This document shows positions 38,735 through 48,794 of a stretch of 64,000 nt of DNA, piece by piece. The stretch is from Sipunculus nudus (lineage: Eukaryota > Annelida > Sipuncula > Golfingiida > Sipunculidae): NCBI GenBank assembly GCA_026874595.1, contig CM049306.1, forward strand, positions 6,210,019 to 6,274,018, written 5' to 3'. A program made the translations under genes and the position numbers. Below the pieces are notes generated by a model. It did not search any database, was not told the DNA's origin, and saw only the letters and a list, made by a program, of their open reading frames with translations. Numbering within the stretch: the stretch's first letter is position 1; the number at the start of each line of letters is the position of its first letter.

Positions 38735-41700
38735 CGAAAATGAAACCCTTCCGAAAATTGAAAAAGTCGCGAAATTTTATCGCAGTATCTGCGATACACA
38801 GTATCTGGGACACACAGTGTATGGGATACACGATCTGATAAGAAGTGTTTGATTTACCGAAATAGACATAAAGCCGTTGGTTTGTAACAGTGAAAATACT
38901 TTTATTATACTATACAGCCAATGGTTCAATCCAAAATTGTATTCACAACAATTTTCTTTTATTTCCTTCCATTTTATAACGACGTTTCATTTCACGGTAT
39001 TCTTCAGTTTGCCGTCAAAAGAGGCCGCCACTGATGCTCTAGGTTGTTCGACACTCCCAGATCTGTTTTATGTGGACATCATGGCATACCGGAAGATCCC
39101 GAAACACCAACAAGAACTGATAAAGTACGTTTACATTTCGGTAATATGACATGTACGATAAAAAGATACCCATGGGTATTTGAGGTTTACAGGTATATTT
39201 GCTGTTTAGCAAATATTCTCCTCATCGCGTTATTTCAAGAATGTATACCTTTTATGTTTTACGAATAAATAGATCATAAATTTATATGTACGATGAGGCG
39301 GGTTATTTTGTATGTTCTGTATCAACTGCAAAGATGAAATTTCCCAATCTACTCTAAATTTACCCCCTTTGATTCAATGGTGATGGTGGTGCGCCTATCT
39401 TAACACTTGGAGACATGCTGCGTCAATAATTCCGTGGGAAGATTGGTTTTGTTGATCTGACAGTGATAACTTCACACGTGTAAATTTTTTTGTGGTAATT
39501 TGACAGACCAGCGACACAGGTTTATGTCTGAATGCAAATAAATACATATATTTCAATCTTGTCCTATAGGCGAATTCAAGAGATTTTCCCATTATTTAAA
39601 ATTTGACTGGTTAGCAGGGATTAATACACGAGTATCCCTCCCTGAGTGTGTAAAACGTACCTGTAAACTTGTATTACCTTCAGGTGTCGTGTCCGCGTGA
39701 TAGACGCGTACGGTACAGAGGCCATGTACAACGACCGTGAGTACGCCGAGAGCCACGGACTCGGGAACCCGTGGGCAATGTTTGGCCTTAACCTCAAACA
39801 GTTCATGACGTTTTATCGTAAGTACATGTCGTAGATATATATTATAAAAAAATACTCTACGACGCATGTTTTCTTTTTTATTTCCTGGGTTTAGAAATGG
39901 AACAACTGTTTATTGTATGCTACAAATACAAACATATTAATTCTACCCAGTTTCTCTCAACTTGGTTTACAGAAGAAACAACAAAATACTACAATTTTTC
40001 TATGATTAGAAAAACTATTAAATAATTTAGAAAAGTTCAATAAACGATAAAAACCATGAGCCCGGAACGATTCACTCAAACACGACCAGAGAGAGAGAGA
40101 GAGAGAGTAGGGATAGTTACACTGATGTTCTGTCCACACGTCGTATTTATTTCTTGTCAATCTGGTAGAATGAAGTTATAATATTACGACGTTGTGATAT
40201 TTATTTTAATTATTTAACTTTTATTCTTCAGCACACACCCCGGACAATTCTTTTCTAGGGTTTACCGCTATTCCACCGGAGGAACGGTCCATAGACCGAC
40301 AAAATGTGGGGATTATCTACGGGAAACAAGCCAAATACCTTCAGGGTAAACATCACTACCTGGAAGCCGTACAGCAATATATGAAACTGGTGGCCAACCT
40401 TCCCCCACAAGGACAATTTCTGCTGCCAGACGGCGTTGAGAACATGGGCTTGGTCGGCGAACAAAAACATAAACAGATCATGAATAATGCCAAGGTAAGA
40501 TCATGGGAGTGTGGCTTCATGATATAACAGTCGCACCCGATAGGCGGCGCTAAGCACGTGTTATACTACCTTATCTTATTATGATGAAAGAAATAAGAGA
40601 ACTCGGGGAATCATTTGTATTTTCATCTTGACAGTTCTTATTCATTTTATAAAGCGTTTCGGATATCCACTTACCCAGTGATCTTTTTTTAAACAGACAT
40701 ACGTTTAAAATCTTGGTCACTTGTATTTCAGTGTATAAATTAACAGGATATGGGCCATATAAACCATTTTTTATGGTTCTGTTTATCACCAAATATATAT
40801 AAGTAATGATCCTTGAATCTATTTAAATGGTAAGTCACTTCATGAACAAGTCAAAACTTTTGTCCAGTAAGTACCTTGTACACATTTTTGGTATCAAATT
40901 AAGATTTGATCATGTGACAACCCTGTCGACACAAGCCTTGCAGTGACAGCCAAAATCAAACATGATATCAGAAGAATAATACTAAATTTATACAGGTATA
41001 TGTGATCTTCATTTTCTAGTGGTACATTTGTCCACGTGTATTTTTGTCCCCGCTCCGCGGATGCGAGGGACATTGTTTTGGGTTTGTCTGTCTGTCTGTC
41101 ACTTTGTCTGTCTGTCTGTCAGGTTTTCGTTTCCGTGCAATAACATTCCTAAATATTATCCGATTTCATTCAAATTTTGGGCAGTGATTGCTCTCATGCA
41201 TTCCTTGGTTAGGATTGTTTTGGAGTGTCTGGCTTCTGTCTGGCTTCTGTCTGTCACTTTGTCTATCTGTCTGTAAGGTTTCGTTACTGTGCGATAACTT
41301 TCCTAAATATTATTCGATTTCATTCAAATTTGGGTCAGTGATTGGTCTCATGCATACCTTGGTTGGGATTGGTTTTGGAGTGTCTGGCTTCTGTCTGTCT
41401 GTCTGTCACTTTGTCTGTCTGTCAGGTTGTCGCTTCCATGCGATAACTTTGCTAAATATAATCCGATTTCATTCAGATTTTGGTCAGTGATTGCTCTCAA
41501 GCATACCCTGGTTTTGATTTGTTTTGGAGTCTCTGACTTCTGTCTGTCTGTCACTCTGTCTGTCAGTCCTTTATCAAGCATGAAAAACAACAAGATCCCA
41601 AAGCGGGGATATTAAATCCACGAATTTGCTTGTATTGCCAGTTTCTGATGGGAGTTATGGTCATCGTTATATGTTATTATGTTTATTATTTTCAGTTTCT

Positions 41701-44700
41701 AGTTGGACTTGGAGATCCTCTGGAGAGTACGGGGGTGGTGAACGCCCTCATGAACGGCTGCATCTTCCTAAATCCCAGCTTCAAAGGCGCACAGAAGCGG
41801 AAACTCCAGGGAAAACCAACTTCAAGGAATGTACGTATCACATTACATTTATCGATAGTCTTACAATTTTGAGTCAGCTATGTCTGCGTTATTAACATAA
41901 AATATTACACTGCTTATTTACTATCATATTTGTGAAATGCGAAATGAAAAATAAAGCATTATACTTTTATCCGGCAAAACTTCGTTTTTCGGATACTATG
42001 TTTTTGACCGCGTTCGTTTCTTGAGAACTCCTCTGAGACTAATTGATGGAATTTTCCGAAACTTACAACAATTATCGGGTCATATGTGAACTGGTGCCTA
42101 ACCAATTGGCCTTGACCTCTGACCTTTCTTTCTGCCCATCGTCCGTTTGTGCGTCTGCTTCCACACATAAACCCATATATCTCAGGAACCGTTTGACCGA
42201 TCAGGAAAAATTTTTTCTACAAATGTAGCCCTTGGATAGCTTTATAACAAACACAAAAAATGGTGGCGCCACCTGCAACCATGTTTGCACACTGTCCATC
42301 TGTTCATCTGCCTTGGGTTAAAAAATGCTCATATCTCTGCAGTGGTTTGACTAATTCACCTGAAATTCGGCATGCGTATACATCCTAGATAGCTTTCTTG
42401 ATTTTATGACAGGTGGCGCCACGTACATTCACGTTCAAGCTGCAGACATCCGAGCTCATATCTCGGGAACCGCTTGTCCAATCAGGAAAAAAAAATATCA
42501 CAAATGTAGCCCTTGGTAGCTTTATAACGTACTCAAAAATGGTGGCACCACCTGCAGCCATTTTTGCACAGCGTCCATCTGTTTGTCTGCCTTGGGTTAA
42601 AATCACTCATATCTCTGCAGTGGTTTGACCAAATTACCTGTAATTCGGCATGCATATACATCCTGGATAGCTTTCTTGATTTTATGACAGGTGGCGCCAG
42701 CTTCATTCACGTTCATGCTGCAGACATTAATGCTCATATCTCTTGACTCGTTTGACCAATCAGGAAAAAAAAATTACACAAATGTAGTCCTTGGATAGCT
42801 TTATAACATACACAAAAATGGTGGCGCCACCTGCAGCCATTTTTGCACAGCGTCCATCTGGTTCTCTGCTGTGGGATAAAATCACTCATATATCTGCAGT
42901 GATTTGACTTTTCCACCTGAAATTTTGCATGTGTATACATCTTGGATAGTTTCCCGTTCAAATAACAGGTGGCGCCACCTACAATCATGTTTACATGGCA
43001 GACATCCATTCAAATATGTTACACATGTAACTCTATTTCCCCTTGCCACACAATCCATGCCTCACTTCACCCGTCCTACTCTGATTTTGGCGGATACACG
43101 TAGTCGCTTGTCGACTAACCGTATTCTAGTTTTAAAGGTATGTGTTACCTTATGTTCAAAGGTTATAAAATGTTATCATGAAAGGCTGCGTATAATCAAT
43201 GCGTAATTGATGAAACATCTCTGCGAACCAACAACACGTTATTGGTGAAAATTCTCTACGTATTTACACAACAAGTCACACCTGGTCGGTAAATACTTGA
43301 GATGCGTTTCCACTTATGCATCCCTTCATTAACAAATCATTTTCTCTGTCACATAATGACATGTTTCTACCGCGTTTTGATTTTCTGTAACCCTGACTTT
43401 AATCTAGTTCTTAATATTACTAAAGATAAGAAAGGAGGTAGAGCTATAACACATAAAAAAGCTCAATTAGTTGTAATTCAGGGATAAAAAATCTAGACTT
43501 ATTGGACATATGGCGTAAACAACATCCACATGTATTACAATATACCTGGAAACGATTAAATCCTAAACCCATCTTATGTCGGTTAGATTTTATACTTATT
43601 TCTAAGGGGCTTTCAGAACATGTACAGAAAACAGATATCCAACCAGGTTTTAAAACTGATCATTCTATTACTAAACTATTACTAAACTTAAAATGAATGA
43701 TCATTGTGTAACAGAACCCAAGGAGATTTTAAGAGAAACTGAGATTTTTTTTTAAAATTTTGTATACTTCAACACAATCTAATTTAGATGAAAAACATTA
43801 TGCAGAATTCTTTACACATCCACAAGGAAACTTACAGAAGACGAAAAAGAATTCTGTGACACAGATTTGTCTGAAAATGAACTCTTTGAGTGTCTAAAAT
43901 CTAGTAAAAGTTGGATAACCCCTGGAACACATGGCCTAACAGTTGACTTCTACAGATATTTTTGGGAAGATATTAAACACGATTTGATTACTGCTTATCA
44001 ATATTCATATATAGAAGGAAAACTTAACATCTCACAACGTCAAGGAATTATTACATTGATCCCAAAGAAAGCAAAAGATCAACTTAACTTGAAGAACTGG
44101 AGGCCAATGTCCTTACTTAATATTGATTACAAGCTGCTCACTAAATGTATAGCACGAAGGATACAATTAGTCCTTCAAAGAATAATTCATCCAGATCAAA
44201 CTGGATTTAAAAAAAATCGTTATATATGAGAAAGCCTTAATAGAATTTACAACTTAAATAACTATTGCAGCAAAAATAAGATTAAAGCCAGTTTAATAAT
44301 GGTAGATTTTGAAAAAGCTTTTGATTTATTAGAATGGTCTTTCATCCATGAAACACTTCTATATTATAATTTTGGGACTACATTGTGTAAGTGGGTTGAG
44401 ATTTTTTATACAGACATATCATCTTGTGTTATTAATAATGGATGGAACTCCAATTTCTTTCCAAAAAGTAGAGGAGTACGGCAAGGTTGCCCCATGTCAC
44501 CATATTTATTTATAATTTGTGCAGAAGTTTTGGCATCTAGAATTAGAAATAATGTATATAATAAAGGTATAGAGATAAAGAATGCTAAACATGTAATTTC
44601 CCAATATGCAGATGATACAACTCTATTCATAAGAGGGGGAGGATCAGAGATTAAAGAGACCATTGAGCAGTTTAAAATTTCATAAAGTTAGTGGCTTAAA

Positions 44701-47700
44701 AATAAATATAGAAAAAACTGCTGTTATGCCTCTTGGAAAACATGATTATGGAAAAGAAGAAATAAGGAATTTAGGGTTACAGTGGACAGATGGACCAATT
44801 ACAATTTTAGGAATCAATATTAATAATACGTTCCAGAATCTCAGGGAGCTCAACTTTAGACCTTTAATAGGAAAAATAAATAAACTAGCGGAAACATGGT
44901 CAAAGCGACAGTTGACCCCTATTGGTAAAATTACAGTTATAAAATCTGACCTAGTCTCTCAATTACAATATAAGCTTTCTGTTTTGCCTAATCCACCTGC
45001 CTCCATTATTAAGGAAATTGAAACAATTCTGTTCAACTTTATATGGAACAGTTAGATAGATAAAATTAAAAGAGAAACTTTAATAGCACCTAAAGATAAT
45101 GGTTGACTAGATATGATAGATATCCGATCAAAGTTACAAGCAACAAAAATTATGTGGATTAATAGATTATTAAATTCTGATATGAATGAAGGATGGAGAC
45201 AGTTAATTAATCACAGCCTTAATAACTTAACTAAATATTTATTTACATGTAACATTAAAGCAGATGATCTAGAACAGTTACATTTATTGAAGAAAGTTAA
45301 CATCTTCTGGAAAGAAATAATACAAGAATGATGCAAATATAATTTTAATATACCAGAAACAACAAATGAATATCTAAAACAATCACTATGGATCAATTCC
45401 CATATCAAAATTAATGGTAAAATTGTTTTTTATAAAAAAATTTATGATGCAGGGATTCATTATATATACCATTTGATTAAGATGGTGAACAATACTTACT
45501 CATGGTACACTTTCGAGGATATAAAAAGGATTTATGGTATTGAAATACACCAGATGACATACAACAGTATTATACACCCAATCCCTGTAAAATGGAAAAA
45601 AAGACTAAAAGTTTCACATTGTGATTTTACTTGTGAACAAAAATTTGAAAACAATATTGACAAGTTGTTGCAAAAAGCTAAACCAGTTAAGATGATTTAC
45701 AGCGAAATTATCAGAAGAAAATATAGACCTCCAGTTCAAAGTATTTATAAAATGGCAAGTAGATTTGGCGGAATGTAACCAAAATACTGTACTGGAAGCT
45801 TTCAGAAATATAGGATTGATAACTATATCAACGAACCTAAGATATTTTCAGTTCAAAATATTACATAGAATTTTAACTTTAAATCCCTTCCTTGTAAAAG
45901 CGGGAATATTAGATCAGGAAAATTGTACTTTTTGTAAACAACACAAAGAAACATTATTACATGTTTTTGTTGACGGTACAATAGTAGAAGATTTGTGGTC
46001 AAAGTGTCATTATGGTTAAAGAGTTTTAATATACATATTAGTTTTGATAGAGAAAAAATAATTCTGAATAATAGCACAGATAAATTGTTAGATAAAATTA
46101 TTCTTTAGATGAAATATTATATATATACTACAAAATGTAAAGAACAGTCTTTAACTATGAATGGTGCCGTACATTTTATTAAAAGATATCATTGTGTTGA
46201 AAAAGATGTAGCTCTATCAAAAGGAAAGTTAACTGTATATAAAAATCTGTGGAGTAAGTTATACAGTGTTATTGGAGAAACAAATTAAATTTTTACTGGA
46301 GAACTAATTTAAATTTTTAAGGCATGTTTGTGGATTTTTTTTCTGTTTTTGTGATAAAACTATATTTATGTAAAGAAAGTATAATGATGTTATTGTAATG
46401 TAAAAACTTATGTCATGCATGTTTTATTGTCTATACAGTACAGTAAGATTTTGTTTTGTTGTATAATAAAAAAAAAAAAAAACCCTGAATGTGATCATAT
46501 TTGCAGATCACAAGTCAAGTGACGTACCTGGAGCAATACCTAGGGCGGCCCCATGTGGTCACACTAGATATTACAAACTTGACGGAGGTTCATCAAATTC
46601 TCAAAGAAATCATAAGCCAAAAGGTGGTCTGTATGCCAAGATATTCCAGAATCATTATAAACAACATATTTATGTTGCTAAGGAGTGAGAGTATTTCCAC
46701 TGGATATCATTCACGGCTAAGAACCCGCGGAATCAGGAATGTTAATGTAACCTTTGACCTACAAGACTGCTACTGCTTTGATTTTATGTCTGTCAAGATC
46801 TCAGATTCCCTCCAATTGTTAGTTTGTTTATAACTGACCGGAGGCACGCAAGACAGTCTTGTTTAGCAACGAACGAAAACATAACAATTATTCTCGAAAT
46901 ATTAATAATTTGGAAAGACCTATTCAAAATATATTTGTACAGATGAATTTTAAATTTGATTGGTCACAAAATCTCAATTCAATGCGAGACATTCTGTCAC
47001 GGCAACAAATTTCAAAATCCCACCTGTCGCATTAACGGATGTATATTTTCACTCATCTTTGCCAGGTGTCTCTGCCGCCGCTGAGAGAATTCACACAAAT
47101 CGGATTCCTTGAACGCCTGGACGCCTATATCAGGCACCAGGACTTCTGTTCTCCCAGTAAACCTTGGCCGCCGGCTGACGTACTGGTCACGAGACTGGGA
47201 CAGCAAGGCCAGTCGTGCAGCAGCACCTGTCGATCAGCAGGTCAGCAGTTTTGTTCATTTTATTCATGGTTACACACATTTAAATGTTATTCACATTCGT
47301 TCAAGTGTGTTCATATTTCGCAAAGCAGACTTAAACAGTAAGCATAATCTTTTTGATAAAGTCTTTTTTTTATCTCTGAGAACTTTTTATTAGGGCCTCG
47401 CTTGACAGGCGGTGCCCTAAGGTAATCACCGTGTCAGTCCGTCCTTCCGTACGATTACTCGACAAAAATATATTTCAGCTATCCAAATTCACAGGGATGA
47501 TTGGTACATAAGAGGGCTCCAGACCTATAGAATTACCCACCTGTCGGAATTCTAATGTGGCCGCCACAGCCAAATCGCTTATTTTCTTTCGTGCGCGATC
47601 ACTCAGCAACAACATACTTCAGCTTTTCAAAATTCACAGGGATGATTGGTACAAACGAGGACTCCAGGCCTTTTGAATAACAGACCTGTCAGAATTCCAA

Positions 47701-48758
47701 TATGGTCGTCATAGCCCAATCGCTGATTTTCTCTCACGCGCGATAACTCAACAGCAACATATTTCAGCTTTCCCAAATTCACAGGAATGACTGGTACATA
47801 TGAGGGCTCCAAACCTATTGAAATACAGACCTGTCGGAATTCCAATATGGCCGCCACAGCCAAATCGCTGATTTTCTTTTGCGCGCGATAACTCTCAGAC
47901 ATGTTTGGTACTTATGAGGGCTCCAGACCAATTAAATTACACACCTGTCATAATTCCAATATGGCCGCCACAGCCCATGCGCTTATTTTCTTTCGCGTAA
48001 GATAACTCGACAACAACATACTTCAGCTTTCCCAAATTCACATGGATGATTGGTGCCTTGAGGATACTATCCCAGTCGAATTACAGGTCTGTCCGAATTC
48101 CAATATGACCGCCAGAGCACAATGAGTGATTTTATTTCGCATCCGATGGCTCCACAAGAACAGCTTGATCTTTATCATTTTCAGAAATATCATTGGTGCC
48201 TATGCGGACTCAATCCCTAACGAATTACAGACCGGTCGGCATTCCAATACGGCTACCAGAGCACAATTGGAGATTTTCATTTAAGTGCGATATCTCAATG
48301 AAGAATATGCATGATCTTTCTCATTTACACAGAAATGATTGGTACCTTTAAGGGCTGCATCTCTATCGAATTGCGAACCTGTCGAAATTCCAATATGACC
48401 ACCAGAGCACAATCATTAATTTTCTTTCACACCCAATATCTCAACAAGAACATGCTTGATCTTTCTCAAATTCACAGGGATCATTCGTGCCTATGAGGGC
48501 TTCTGACCTATTGAAATACAGACTTGCTCAAAATCAAATATGGGCAACAAAGTACAGTCGGTGATTTTCTTTTGCACACATTATTCCAAACATATCTTCT
48601 TTGATATTATTTGAACCAGTTTTTACCCTCATGCATATGGATAAAAACCTGTGTCTGTTTGTCAACTTAAACCTAAACCCATTTTCACCCATATATAAAC
48701 AGGTCCAGCACTACCAGAAATGCGGGGCCCTCTGAGGACCATTGTCCGACCATATCTA

Positions 48759-48794
<36 letters not shown>

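Noticed and set aside
42385-43206. ORFs in the 280-bp core repeats
   Set aside because: Short, overlapping on both strands and explained by the Helentron-like core.
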